Shown here one piece after another: positions 53,441 to 62,416 of a stretch of DNA of 64,000 nucleotides. How positions within the stretch are numbered: position 1 is the stretch's first letter; each line of letters starts with the position of its first letter. The DNA comes from Chloroflexota bacterium (lineage in GTDB: Bacteria; Chloroflexota; Anaerolineae; UBA2200): NCBI GenBank assembly GCA_014360905.1, contig JACIWW010000006.1, positions 1 through 64,000 of the forward strand, given 5' to 3'. The position numbers were made by a program, and so were the translations under genes. The notes under the pieces were generated by a model that was not told where the DNA came from, did not search any database, and saw only the letters and a list, made by a program, of their open reading frames with translations.

Positions 53441-54033
53441 CTTTTACCACCCTGCTTGTTACACTCTCGAGAAAAATGCGTTACTGATACCCAAGCGAAC
53501 CCTATAATGCCCAATAAGGTCATCAACCCCACTGTCAGGCAACCCATTCGCTTCGCTGTTTTGCTGGTTGTTGGCTTATTCGCTGTCGAGTCCGTTTTTC
53601 CTATTTCCAGCTGCATGGACGATGCTAGCCACTTATCAGTGCTCGGCAGCACACCTTGGATGCCCCGGAGATACTTGTTCCTCTCTTCCTCTACTAATAG
53701 TGGTGCAGCAGCGGATAAGCTAACATCTTTAGGCCGTGTACTAAGCTCTTCGTAAAGCCAAGATGGTAACTCACGCTGAGGAGTGACTGCTTCCATGCCC
53801 TCTTTCCCAGTCTCCTCCTGTCGCGGGGCGGTTTGACCTGTTGCACTTTCCGCAGCAGGAACGCTAGATACAAGAAGGGCACCACAAAAGGCGCAAAAAG
53901 TGCTGCCTAGTGGATTCAGTCTTTCGCAGGCTGAACAAGCGATGCCAGAGACTTCTTCCAGACGTTGACCACAATTGCTGCAATATCTGCTTCCCCGTCG
54001 GTTGGGCATACCGCAATATGGACACTTGATCAT
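53437..54033 (-). CDS. Double zinc-ribbon membrane protein
   Basis: 198 residues. Two zinc ribbons lie at the N-terminus: [19 protein letters not shown] (about 4-22) and [19 protein letters not shown] (about 33-51). A low-complexity linker follows, and one membrane helix near 165-185 ([19 protein letters not shown]). The zinc ribbons would face the cytosol and probably bind a protein or nucleic acid. Such proteins are common in Chloroflexota and uncharacterised. It is coupled to gatC by a 4-nt overlap and follows the HEAT protein by 28 nt. Confidence 0.8.
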   Translation of the reverse strand: MIKCPYCGMPNRRGSRYCSNCGQRLEEVSGIACSACERLNPLGSTFCAFCGALLVSSVPAAESATGQTAPRQEETGKEGMEAVTPQRELPSWLYEELSTRPKDVSLSAAAPLLVEEERNKYLRGIQGVLPSTDKWLASSMQLEIGKTDSTANKPTTSKTAKRMGCLTVGLMTLLGIIGFAWVSVTHFSRECNKQGGKR

Positions 54034-54061
54034 CTAGATGACTCCTGCCATTCATCCCAAA

Positions 54062-54973
54062 TCACGACACTCGCAAACGCTCTCGCCGTGCCTGATCTTT
54101 CTGGCGCTGTTCGATGCTCCTGATCGCTTGACGCGCTGCCTCTGAAATAAGCGAACCAAACACTTCTGTTTCGTCATGCAGCAGCGATGCCAAAGCAGAC
54201 AGTACCTCTTCGTTGCCAATTATACTTAAAGCACGCACTGCGTGCCACCTGACACCAGGATCGGGATCATGCAACAGATGCTGAAGAGCGCTAGCCGCCT
54301 TGGATTCAGGGATCTTGCCCAATGCTGCGGCTGCACTAGCCCGAACAGGCGCGCTCCTGTCTCCCAAGGCGGTCAATAAGGCTGGTACCGCTTCACGGCT
54401 ACCAATAGCTCCAATGGCTTGCGCCGCGCTTCGCCGCACCTGCGGGTCGTTATCGGACAGTGCTTGGATCAGCGCAGGTAGAGCGGTCGGATCTGCCAAA
54501 CGACCCAATGCTTCTGCCGCGCTACAGCGCACTTGAGCATTACGGCTATCCAACGCTTTGCAGAGGTCACTGGTCACTTCTTTGTCCCCAAGTTTACTCA
54601 GAACCTCCGCTGCTTCACTGCGACGGTGGATGTTCCTGCTCGAGAGCGCCTCCTTCAACAAGGTTACTGTGCGCGCATCCTTATGCTGGGCAAGGCTTTC
54701 CCCTGCTTGCCAGCGCACAAATGGATGTGGATCTCCCAAAGCCTTGATCAATGCCTCAACTACTGACTGGTCTCGATAATAACCAAGGATTTCCGCAGCT
54801 TCCCAACGAGTGCGTGCGTCGTCGCTCGATAACTGTGCCAACAATTTTTCGAGACGAGACCTTTTGTCGAAGCGCAGGTTCTCCAGCAGGGCTTTTACCC
54901 TTCTTTGCACGGACAGTTGCAAGCGTTTTACAATCTTAAATGGGGTTGAAATTTCGGTATAGTGCCGGGTCAT
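54062..54973 (-). CDS. HEAT-repeat protein
   Basis: 303 residues. From about residue 45 it contains seven to eight HEAT/PBS-lyase-type helical repeats of about 31 residues with the pattern (V/A)R..AAEALG.L.D..A...L..AL.D. The first 44 residues are basic and unlike the repeats. No catalytic residues, signal or membrane helix are seen. Such scaffolds bind proteins; the partner is unknown. It is the first gene of the run to gatB, behind a promoter at 55046-55074. Confidence 0.85.
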   Translation of the reverse strand: MTRHYTEISTPFKIVKRLQLSVQRRVKALLENLRFDKRSRLEKLLAQLSSDDARTRWEAAEILGYYRDQSVVEALIKALGDPHPFVRWQAGESLAQHKDARTVTLLKEALSSRNIHRRSEAAEVLSKLGDKEVTSDLCKALDSRNAQVRCSAAEALGRLADPTALPALIQALSDNDPQVRRSAAQAIGAIGSREAVPALLTALGDRSAPVRASAAAALGKIPESKAASALQHLLHDPDPGVRWHAVRALSIIGNEEVLSALASLLHDETEVFGSLISEAARQAIRSIEQRQKDQARRERLRVS

Positions 54974-55045
54974 CGTGAATGCGTATTCCTGAGCAAACTA
55001 CCAGATATTGCTCTATGTTTTCGTCGCAAATAGCATACGTCTCAA

Positions 55046-55074
55046 AGTATACCATGCCTTTTGTAATCTGTAAA
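55046..55074 (-). promoter_or_regulatory. Promoter of HEAT-zinc ribbon-gatC-gatA block
   Basis: Minus strand: TTTACA (55074-55069), 17 bp, TATACT (55051-55046), with an extended TGG before the -10. Leader about 65 nt to the ATG at 54973. Confidence 0.75.
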
Positions 55075-55251
55075 AACCGCTTGTTAGCTACATTGCTTAT
55101 AGCAGGGATGAGAAAGCGTGAGGCTGTTGAGAAACACATCAGTTACTTGAAAAAATGCCTGCATATTGTGCAATAGTTAGTGAATGGCTATTACATGCTG
55201 TGGTGCGGGTTAACAAGAAAGGACTTTTTCAACATCCTCAAAGCGTACAAG
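55075..55251. other. Intergenic region between divergent promoters
   Basis: No gene is seen. It contains GGGTTAACAAGAAAGG at 55207-55222, which recurs in degenerate form at 36436-36451 (GGGTTAATAAGAAGGG); meaning unknown. Confidence 0.35.
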
Positions 55252-55279
55252 TTGACTTCAGTAACAATCTGGGTATAAT
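55252..55279 (+). promoter_or_regulatory. Promoter of the ECF transporter operon
   Basis: TTGACT (55252-55257), 16 bp, TATAAT (55274-55279). Only about 60 nt separate the start from the first gene, so there is no room for a large riboswitch. Confidence 0.75.
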
Positions 55280-55345
55280 GACTTGCGATGACTTCGGAGT
55301 GCCCAAAATGTCCATCACGTACTCTGTGCAATCGGGAGTGTGTCC

Positions 55346-57007
55346 TTGATCGCAAACGTGCCCGCTGTTGTTGTAGAGAACCTATCCTTTCGTTACCATA
55401 CCCGCTCCGACCAGGCTATTCAGAATATCTCGTTTGAGCTCTGGCCTGGTGAGATACTGCTGGTAGCGGGAGCCAGTGGCTGTGGCAAAACTACCCTGAT
55501 GCGCTGCATCAATGGACTGATTCCGCGCAGTTACAAGGGGGAGTTGCACGGGCGCGTCCTCCTTCATGGCCAGGATACTACCGGTATGAGGCTAGCCGAT
55601 ATCTCCCGCATTGTCGGCACGGTGCTCCAAGACCCGGAAAAACAGATCATGGGCAGCTACGTGTATGACGAGGTCGCCTTTGGACTCGAGAACTTGGGCT
55701 GGCCACGTGAGCAAATTATTGCCGCCGTGGAAGAAACGTTGGACTATTTACGCATTAACCATCTCCGTGACCGCGAGACGTTTTACCTTTCCGGCGGGGA
55801 GAAACAAAAAGTTGCCATTGCCGGAACGCTGGCTATGCGCCCATCCATCCTCCTCCTTGACGAACCACTTGCTAATTTGGATCCATTCAGTGCGCGCGAA
55901 GCTCTGGATATGATACGGCGTTTGGCCGACGAAGGGCGCACAATCCTGATTATTGAGCACCGCGTAGAAGATGTGCTGTCCATTCGGCCGAATAAAGCGC
56001 TGCTCTTGGAACAGGGACAACAGCGCTATTTCGGTGACCTGGATGGCTTTGCTCGTACTGTCCAGTACGGTGAGGTCAAATTGCCTGCCCCACTGGTGAT
56101 GGAAAAAGCCAAGGGCAGGGTTGACATGGAACATGCTTATCCCGTTCTTGCGACCAAAATCAGCGACAGCGAACCACTGGTTCTGTTCGAAGATGTAACC
56201 TTTAGTTATGAAGAGGGCACCACTGCTCTGCGCGACATTAACCTTGCCATTTATCCTGGCGATGTGATCGCCCTACTGGGCCCCAACGGAGCAGGCAAAA
56301 CCACGTTAATCAAGCATGCTATTGGCTTGCTAAAACCCAGTGCAGGACGAGTCATTGTTGCGGGACAAGATACGCGTCAGACAAGCACGGCAAAGTTAGC
56401 TAGTACTCTGGGTTATGTTTTTCAAAGTCCCAGTCACATGCTCTTTGCCCCAACAGTGCATGAGGAACTCGCTTTTGGCCCTCGCAACCTGGGTTACAGC
56501 GAAGAAGACGTGAAAGCAGGCGTAGCGGAAGCGGTGCGCATTCTAAATTTGAGTGGGTTGGAGCAGTTTTCGCCCCTTTCGTTAAGTTTCGGACAGCAGA
56601 AACGAGTGAGCATCGCAGCTATCCTTGCCATGCGCTCGCGTATCCTGGCTATGGATGAACCTACCGCTGGACAAGACTATCGCAACTATATGGAATTCAT
56701 GGATTCCATCTTACAATTGCCTTATTTCTCTGCGATCCTTTTCATTACTCATGACCTCGATTTAGCTGTTTGTTATGCGAACCGCGTGGTTCTGATGGAC
56801 AATGGCCGCATTGTAGCGGATGGGAAACCAGAGGAAACGCTCTCAGTGCCAGAATTGCTGAGAGAATGCCATCTTTACCCAACCTCGTTGCTGCAGACGA
56901 ACCTGGCGCTGATCGAACGGACTGGTCGGTTCATGCGCGCTGAGGCGCTGGCTTGTTTAGGGGCAACCCCTTCTACAGATTCACCAGCCTATAGAATGGC
57001 CTGTTGA
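55346..57007 (+). CDS. ECF transporter ATPase with two ABC domains
   Basis: 553 residues from TTG 55346 with GGGAG 7 nt upstream; a GTG two codons earlier overlaps that site. Two ABC ATPase modules are fused: first Walker A GASGCGKTTL, signature LSGGEKQKVAIAG and LLLDEPLANLD; second Walker A GPNGAGKTTL, Q-loop, signature-like LSFGQQKRVSIAA and MDEPTAGQD. This matches fused EcfA1/A2 (YkoD-like) proteins, which drive ECF vitamin/metal uptake with EcfT and a substrate subunit. All three subunits are encoded in a row here. The substrate is not evident; no adjacent vitamin gene or riboswitch helps. Confidence 0.93.
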   Translation: MIANVPAVVVENLSFRYHTRSDQAIQNISFELWPGEILLVAGASGCGKTTLMRCINGLIPRSYKGELHGRVLLHGQDTTGMRLADISRIVGTVLQDPEKQIMGSYVYDEVAFGLENLGWPREQIIAAVEETLDYLRINHLRDRETFYLSGGEKQKVAIAGTLAMRPSILLLDEPLANLDPFSAREALDMIRRLADEGRTILIIEHRVEDVLSIRPNKALLLEQGQQRYFGDLDGFARTVQYGEVKLPAPLVMEKAKGRVDMEHAYPVLATKISDSEPLVLFEDVTFSYEEGTTALRDINLAIYPGDVIALLGPNGAGKTTLIKHAIGLLKPSAGRVIVAGQDTRQTSTAKLASTLGYVFQSPSHMLFAPTVHEELAFGPRNLGYSEEDVKAGVAEAVRILNLSGLEQFSPLSLSFGQQKRVSIAAILAMRSRILAMDEPTAGQDYRNYMEFMDSILQLPYFSAILFITHDLDLAVCYANRVVLMDNGRIVADGKPEETLSVPELLRECHLYPTSLLQTNLALIERTGRFMRAEALACLGATPSTDSPAYRMAC

Positions 57008-57078
57008 TTTAGTAGCCAAGCCTCGCGGAGGGAAGGGCGCGGGGATAAGCAAATTACCAAGAAGAAAGGAGAAGGGAA

Positions 57079-57963
57079 ATGCAAAAGAAACTACTGAACT
57101 GGGTGGTCCTCTTTGCCGTGCTCATCGCTCTCATGCTGATTGTCAACGTTGCATCGGGGGGACAACTCCAAGGAATCATGTGGGCAGTTTTCGTTGCCAT
57201 CGGCGTGGTGCTGATCTTGGCCATCTACCTCGCCACGTCGGAGAACAAGGTCTGGGAGATTGGAACCCGGCAGGTGGTTTATATGGCTCTTGGCGCAGCA
57301 CTCTATGGCGTTTTCTGCTGGGTCTTTAACGTTATTCCCATGCCCTCCGTAAGCCAAGTAGCTCTGCGTCCAGCGGTGGTCATCCCCATCTTCTTCGGGT
57401 ACATCTTTGGCCCAGTGGTGGGGTTCTTCACTGGTGCAGCAGGCAACATCCTGGGCGATTTCCTGAGCGGATGGGGCGTTTACCCAGCCTGGGATATGGG
57501 TAATGGATTGATGGGTTTTGTCCCTGGTCTGGTCCTCCTTTTTGCGGACAAAAAACGCAGCCTGAATACACTGACCATTATCACGATTGCCCTGCTGGCC
57601 ATATTCGCCGTGCTCGTGTTTGTCAACCCGAGAGTCATCGGCCCTTGGACAGGCGAAATCGAGGACTTTAGCTTCTGGGCTTGGGCTGCTCTCATTGCAG
57701 GAGGGCTTGTGATCCTGGGCCGCTTCCTATTGGAGCGGTTTAACCCCGACGTGGCCACGGCGGAAGTGTGGGGTGCATTGGGCGTGATCGTGGGCATTGG
57801 CTTTGCCTCTATCGCTGACATCTGGATCAATGGCTACAGTTTGATGACCGCGATCATTGGTGAGTTCATGCCTGCAGCCGTGCCAAACATCTTGAACATG
57901 GTCATCCTCTTGCCCATCCTGCTGGTAGCGTATTTTGCTGTTGTACGGAGAGCGGGTCGGTAA
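57079..57963 (+). CDS. ECF transporter S component (substrate-binding subunit)
   Basis: 294 residues, ATG after AAAGGAGAAGGG. About eight hydrophobic helices: two N-terminal, then an ECF S-type core (QVVYMALGAALYGVF ... GFFTGAAGNILGDFLSG WGV...) and two or three further helices at the C-terminus. The GAxGNxLGDxxSGW motif is of the S-component type that uses helix 1 small residues to bind EcfT. It is longer than typical S components (about 200). Substrate unknown. Confidence 0.85.
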   Translation: MQKKLLNWVVLFAVLIALMLIVNVASGGQLQGIMWAVFVAIGVVLILAIYLATSENKVWEIGTRQVVYMALGAALYGVFCWVFNVIPMPSVSQVALRPAVVIPIFFGYIFGPVVGFFTGAAGNILGDFLSGWGVYPAWDMGNGLMGFVPGLVLLFADKKRSLNTLTIITIALLAIFAVLVFVNPRVIGPWTGEIEDFSFWAWAALIAGGLVILGRFLLERFNPDVATAEVWGALGVIVGIGFASIADIWINGYSLMTAIIGEFMPAAVPNILNMVILLPILLVAYFAVVRRAGR

Positions 57964-58851
57964 ATGCTCGTCACCTGGAAGTATCGAGAACGAAATACAA
58001 TCCTTCAGAAGCTCGACCCTCGCGCTCGTTTGATCTTCATGCTCTGTATGCTGTTCTCGATCATCCAGTTCTGGGACCTGCGCGTGATGCTGCTCTTTTT
58101 GGCTATCTCGCTAGGTCAGTTCAGGCTGGCCAGGCTCACCTTTCGTGAAACGCGCCGGGCATGGATTTTGATAGGAGGGTTTATCACCTTCCTGGCCTTG
58201 CTCGCGTTCGTGACTGGAAGAGGGGGGACAGGCGTCTATACGGAAGAGCATGTGCTCTTCTATCTCCCCTCTTTCACCCTTCCCATTCTCGGACGCGAGA
58301 TCCACTTTCCCATTACTGCTGAGCGCATCATGTTCGCCCTCAGCCAGATGACGCGCATGCTGGCTATCAGCGGGCTGGCAATCATCATCCCCTATACCAT
58401 AGACCCGAGGCTTTATGGCGTGACTTTCCGTGGGCTGGGTCTTCCTGATAAGTTTGCCTACGCCACAGACCTCGCCTTCCGTTTCGTGCCCACGCTTGGC
58501 CGCGATTTCTCCATCACCCTCGATGCGCAGAAAGCGCGGGGGTACGAACTGGAACGATTGGAGGGGGGAATCGTGAGTCAGATACGCAAGCTGGCCCCAC
58601 TCATCGTTCCGGTGACCATTGGCGCCATTGTCTCGGGCGAGGAGATCGCGGATGCCATGGACTTGCGTGCTTTTGGCGTGGCTCCGCGTACTTGGCTGCG
58701 CAAACTCACCTACCAACGCCAGGACAAGATCCTCATCGCCATCAGCGTAGGGGTTTTCTTGCTCTCCACTGTGTTGAGCATCTTGGGGTGGGGCAGATTC
58801 TGGGTGCCGGATTGGCTTTTGCGCATGGCACGGACACGAGTGGCTCGGTGA
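57964..58851 (+). CDS. ECF transporter T component (EcfT/CbiQ family)
   Basis: 295 residues; the ATG follows the previous stop directly (TAAATG). Four to five helices and cytosolic coupling helices. The two Ala-Arg-Gly-type motifs of EcfT are visible as AQKARGYEL (coupling helix) and DAMDLRAFG (a variant of the second ARG motif). It links the ATPases to the S component in the membrane. It is the last gene of the operon, ended by the terminator at 58859. Confidence 0.92.
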   Translation: MLVTWKYRERNTILQKLDPRARLIFMLCMLFSIIQFWDLRVMLLFLAISLGQFRLARLTFRETRRAWILIGGFITFLALLAFVTGRGGTGVYTEEHVLFYLPSFTLPILGREIHFPITAERIMFALSQMTRMLAISGLAIIIPYTIDPRLYGVTFRGLGLPDKFAYATDLAFRFVPTLGRDFSITLDAQKARGYELERLEGGIVSQIRKLAPLIVPVTIGAIVSGEEIADAMDLRAFGVAPRTWLRKLTYQRQDKILIAISVGVFLLSTVLSILGWGRFWVPDWLLRMARTRVAR

Positions 58852-58858
58852 AAGTCTC

Positions 58859-58890
58859 AAAAGCCGGGGCATGCTGCTCCGGCTTTTGTA
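58859..58890 (+). terminator. Rho-independent terminator after the ECF operon
   Basis: AAAAGCCGG (58859-58867) and CCGGCTTTT (58879-58887), extended by GCA/TGC, form a strong stem followed by T residues. The hairpin lies just before the lipA promoter. Confidence 0.85.
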
Positions 58891-58903
58891 TTATTGAAGT
58901 ATA

Positions 58904-59788
58904 ATGAATAATATGACAGCCATGACGGAGGAACAAAAAAAGAAACCATCGTGGTTGACTCGTAGAGCGATCACGCCCGAAGTCTGGCAACAGATGAAGT
59001 CCATGCTAGACAGGCTTTCATTGGCTACGATTTGCGAGGAAGCGCAATGTCCAAACATTGGCGAATGTTTCCGCGACCGCACGGCGACTTTTCTCATCCT
59101 TGGGCGCATCTGCACGCGGAATTGCCGCTTCTGTGCCGTTGAGCACGGCCATCCCCAGCCGGTAGATGCGGAAGAGCCCCAGCATTTGGTGGATGCGGTG
59201 CAACAACTTAACCTGCGCCATGTGGTCATCACCTCAGTCACCCGGGATGACCTGCCAGATGGAGGGGCGGCGCACTTTGCAGCGTGTATCCAATCTCTGC
59301 ATGACAGTACCTTAGCGACAGTAGAAGTATTAGTTCCCGATTTCCAAGGCGATGAAACGGCACTGCGTACGGTTGTCGAAGCTAAGCCTGAGGTGCTTGG
59401 ACACAATGTGGAAGTGGTACCCCGACTTTACCCCCAGATACGCTCTCGCGCAGATTACCAGCGCTCCTTACGATTGCTCAGGCAAGCTAAGAGAATGAGG
59501 CCATCCCTTTACACCAAATCTGGGCTAATGGTCGGGGTAGGAGAAGAGGAAGAAGAAGTCATCCAGGTAATGCACGACCTAAGGGACATGGAATGCGACT
59601 TTTTGACCATTGGCCAATACTTGCGCCCTTCCCCGCAACATTATCCCGTGCAGGAATACATCCCTCCGGCAACTTTTGAGCGCTACGCGCAAATAGCCCG
59701 GGAGATGGGGTTCCGCGGTGTGCTATGCGGCCCCTTTGTGCGCAGTTCGTATTGCGCTGGGACATTGCTGGAGAATGCCAAGGGTTAA
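58904..59788 (+). CDS. lipA: Lipoyl synthase
   Basis: 294 residues. The auxiliary cluster cysteines are in CEEAQCPNIGEC, the radical SAM cysteines in CTRNCRFC, and RSSYCAG is the C-terminal SxxY serine motif. It inserts sulfur into octanoyl domains of 2-oxoacid dehydrogenases and the glycine-cleavage H protein. Three ATGs (58904, 58913, 58922) are in frame. A TATAAT at 58900-58905 overlaps the first, so transcription probably starts near 58912 and the protein at 58913 or 58922, possibly leaderless. lipB is not adjacent. Confidence 0.94.
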   Translation: MNNMTAMTEEQKKKPSWLTRRAITPEVWQQMKSMLDRLSLATICEEAQCPNIGECFRDRTATFLILGRICTRNCRFCAVEHGHPQPVDAEEPQHLVDAVQQLNLRHVVITSVTRDDLPDGGAAHFAACIQSLHDSTLATVEVLVPDFQGDETALRTVVEAKPEVLGHNVEVVPRLYPQIRSRADYQRSLRLLRQAKRMRPSLYTKSGLMVGVGEEEEEVIQVMHDLRDMECDFLTIGQYLRPSPQHYPVQEYIPPATFERYAQIAREMGFRGVLCGPFVRSSYCAGTLLENAKG

Positions 59789-59863
59789 AATCCCTGGTTG
59801 ATTGAGAGGTGTCCTTCAGGCGCTTGACAACCTCCAGAGAAGATTTTCGGCCTTACGGGAATT

Positions 59864-61213
59864 TCATTTGGCGGACTGATTCCCTTTTTGCCGCGCTTTG
59901 CGCCACTTTTCCAAGCGTTCTCTGATTGCCTTCTCGTATCCTAGTTCGCCCGGTTCGTACCAGTGCTTGCCTTGTAGGCGGTCAGGGAGGTATTGTTGAG
60001 CCACCCAGTGCTCGGGGAAAGAGTGCGGATAGAGATAGCCTTCGCCGTGTCCTAAAGCTTTGGCATCGCGGCTGCTGTCCTTGAGATGGTCGGGCACCTC
60101 GATGATGCCTTCTTGTTCCACTTCCTGCAATGCCTTGAAATAAGCACCACAAGAGTTGCTCTTTGGGGCTGTAGCCAGGTAAATCGCGGCTTCGGCCAAT
60201 GCGTATTGTGCCTCGGGCAAGCCCACCCACTCCAGTGCCTGCGCTGCTGCTGTCGCAATCACCAATGCTTGTGGGTCAGCCAGGCCGATGTCCTCTGAGG
60301 CAAGGATGATCATGCGTCGCGCGATAAAACGCGGGTCTTCTCCGCTGTAGATCATGCGTGCCATCCAGTAAAGCGCTGCATCAGGGTCACCGCCGCGCAG
60401 GCTTTTAATAAAGGCGGAGATGGTATCGTAATGGGCGTCACCATCTTTGTCGTAGAGCAAAGCACGACGTTGGATGGATTCCTGAGCCACAGCCAAGTCT
60501 ATGTGCACGCGCCCGTCTTTGTCAGCCGGCGTGGTGAGCACCGCCAGTTCCAGAGCATTGAGCGCGTTGCGAGCGTCTCCCCCGGCCACGTGCACGAGGT
60601 GGGCGAGGGCATCTTCATCTATCTGCACAGGGATTTTGCCCAGACCCCTCTCATTGTCTGCTAGGGCACGCAGCAGGATGGTCTTAATTTCGTCATCGGT
60701 GAGCGGCTTTAGTTGAAAGATTCGTGATCGTGAGACCAAGGCTCCAATGACTTCAAAATAAGGGTTCTCCGTGGTAGTGCCAATGAGGATAATAGTGCCA
60801 TCCTCCACATGGGGGAGCAGGGCATCTTGTTGTGCCTTGTTGAAGCGGTGGATTTCTTCCACTAGGATAATGGTACGCTGCCCATACATGGCACGCCTGT
60901 TCTTCGCTTCCTGCACTAGTTGTCGGATGTCGCTCACACCAGCCATCACGGCGCTGATGCTTTCAAAATGAGAGTTGGTATGGTGGGCGATGATCATAGC
61001 CAGCGTAGTCTTGCCCGTGCCTGGCGGTCCCCACAAAATCATGGAGGAGATGCGATCGGCTTCAATCGCCCGACGCAACAATGTCCCTGGTCCTACAATT
61101 TCCTCCTGGCCGACGAATTCGTCCAGAGTTCTGGGACGCATCCTGGCTGCCAAGGGTTGTTCTTTCTCTATTTGTAACTTGCGGCTGTGCTCAAAAAGGT
61201 CACCTGTTTTCAT
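59864..61213 (-). CDS. rarA: Replication-associated recombination protein A (RarA/MgsA)
   Basis: 449 residues from ATG 61213 ([14 protein letters not shown]), with GGGGA upstream; an upstream in-frame extension of 43 codons is not family-like. AAA+ Walker [13 protein letters not shown], Walker [16 protein letters not shown], sensor 1 IGTTTENP and the C-terminal MgsA domain (about 260-440) with AYFKA and [11 protein letters not shown]. It acts at stalled forks. It has its own divergent promoter (61263-61291), separate from holB. Confidence 0.95.
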   Translation of the reverse strand: MKTGDLFEHSRKLQIEKEQPLAARMRPRTLDEFVGQEEIVGPGTLLRRAIEADRISSMILWGPPGTGKTTLAMIIAHHTNSHFESISAVMAGVSDIRQLVQEAKNRRAMYGQRTIILVEEIHRFNKAQQDALLPHVEDGTIILIGTTTENPYFEVIGALVSRSRIFQLKPLTDDEIKTILLRALADNERGLGKIPVQIDEDALAHLVHVAGGDARNALNALELAVLTTPADKDGRVHIDLAVAQESIQRRALLYDKDGDAHYDTISAFIKSLRGGDPDAALYWMARMIYSGEDPRFIARRMIILASEDIGLADPQALVIATAAAQALEWVGLPEAQYALAEAAIYLATAPKSNSCGAYFKALQEVEQEGIIEVPDHLKDSSRDAKALGHGEGYLYPHSFPEHWVAQQYLPDRLQGKHWYEPGELGYEKAIRERLEKWRKARQKGNQSAK

Positions 61214-61262
61214 CGTATCCCCGGAATAGACCACATGGTGGATACTGTGTCTATCTGGTACA

Positions 61263-61291
61263 AGTGTAGCACAACTCCGGGATGTTGCCAA
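61263..61291 (-). promoter_or_regulatory. Promoter of rarA
   Basis: Minus strand: TTGGCA (61291-61286), 17 bp, TACACT (61268-61263). Leader about 45 nt. Confidence 0.7.
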
Positions 61292-61329
61292 AAACAGTCC
61301 TGCCTCGTCGAAGCACGGTCCTTTTTGGA

Positions 61330-61359
61330 TTGGACATAGCATCTAATTCATGCTAAAAT
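61330..61359 (+). promoter_or_regulatory. Promoter of holB, giving a leaderless mRNA
   Basis: TTGGAC (61330-61335), 18 bp, TAAAAT (61354-61359). The expected start falls on or next to the ATG at 61366, with no Shine-Dalgarno in between. Confidence 0.6.
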
Positions 61360-61365
61360 ACGCGT

Positions 61366-62385
61366 ATGACCGAAGTCATAACGAGACCGGCTCCCTTGGT
61401 AATAGGCCACGAATGGGCGGTTGAGCTGCTGAAGCGCAGCCTAGCCTTGAATCATCTGGCACATGCTTATCTGTTCGTAGGTCCACCGCGTATCGGGAAA
61501 ACGACCTTGGCCCTCTTTCTGGCACGGGCGGTGAACTGTCTCAATGAGGGGAACCGACCATGTGGCATCTGCACTGCCTGCCAGGCGATTAGTCGAGGTG
61601 TGCATCCAGATGTGCAAGTTATTGACGAGGAGGGGGGCAGCATTAAAATTGCCCAGATACGCGCATTGCAGAAGGAAGCAGCCCTTTTCCCTTTTGAAGG
61701 ACGGCGACGCGTTTATATCTTGTGCAATTTTCAGCACGCGACGTTGGAAGCAGCCAATTGCCTGTTGAAGACGCTTGAGGAACCCCCTTCTAGTGTGCTC
61801 TTTATTTTGACTGCGGACAAGGTGGAGGGGTTGTTACCGACGATTGTCTCGCGTTGTCAGGTATTAAAACTGCGCCCGCTCGCGGCTGAGCAGGTGGAAC
61901 GAGCTTTGAAGACGTATTGGGGCACTGAGCCGAGCCAGGCTAGAAAGTTGGCCAGGTTGTCAGGAGGGCGAATGGGCTGGGCTATCGAAGCCAGTAGCAA
62001 TGATGCACTGTTGCTTAACCGCAAAAAGTATCTCATAGCGCTCGAACAAGCCCTTGGCCAGGGGCGGACAGAGCGAATGAAGCTAGCTCAGCAACTCAGT
62101 CAATCCCCTGAAGTTTTGCCGGAACTCTTGGGCTTGTGGCAAAATTGGTGGCGCGATCTTTTGTTAGCAAAAAGCGGGAATGTTCACGCGATGACCGATC
62201 TTGAGCGCGAGCCAACCGTTTTGGATGAAGTGCAGCAGTATACGCTGAACGAGATATGGGCCTGCTTGCGTGCAATCGAGCATGCGGCTGAGCAGATTGA
62301 GCAAAACGTAAACCCATGCCTCGCTCTGGAAGTCCTGCTGCTGTCACTGCCGCAGCGTAATGATAGCAAGAGTGAAATCAGGTAA
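61366..62385 (+). CDS. holB: DNA polymerase III subunit delta' (clamp loader)
   Basis: 339 residues, normal length. Walker A is FVGPPRIGKTTLAL, followed by the zinc-module cysteines (CLNEGNRPCGICTACQ) and a sensor-type VEGLLPTIVSRCQVL. It is the clamp-loader subunit that helps open the beta ring. The ATG seems to be at the 5' end of the transcript. ricT follows 31 nt downstream, as in B. subtilis (holB-yaaT). Confidence 0.94.
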   Translation: MTEVITRPAPLVIGHEWAVELLKRSLALNHLAHAYLFVGPPRIGKTTLALFLARAVNCLNEGNRPCGICTACQAISRGVHPDVQVIDEEGGSIKIAQIRALQKEAALFPFEGRRRVYILCNFQHATLEAANCLLKTLEEPPSSVLFILTADKVEGLLPTIVSRCQVLKLRPLAAEQVERALKTYWGTEPSQARKLARLSGGRMGWAIEASSNDALLLNRKKYLIALEQALGQGRTERMKLAQQLSQSPEVLPELLGLWQNWWRDLLLAKSGNVHAMTDLEREPTVLDEVQQYTLNEIWACLRAIEHAAEQIEQNVNPCLALEVLLLSLPQRNDSKSEIR

Positions 62386-62416
62386 TCGTTGAAGACAAGT
62401 AGGATGTGATGATGCA

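Noticed and set aside
54300-54900. Plus-strand open frames over the HEAT-repeat gene
   Set aside because: They mirror the repeated codons of the minus-strand HEAT protein and lack start signals.
55289-55400. Cysteine-rich short frame (starts MTSECPKCPSRTLC) just before the ECF ATPase start
   Set aside because: It lies mainly in the ATPase gene in another frame, has no ribosome site and its Cys codons come from overlapping coding sequence; noted only as a possible leader peptide.
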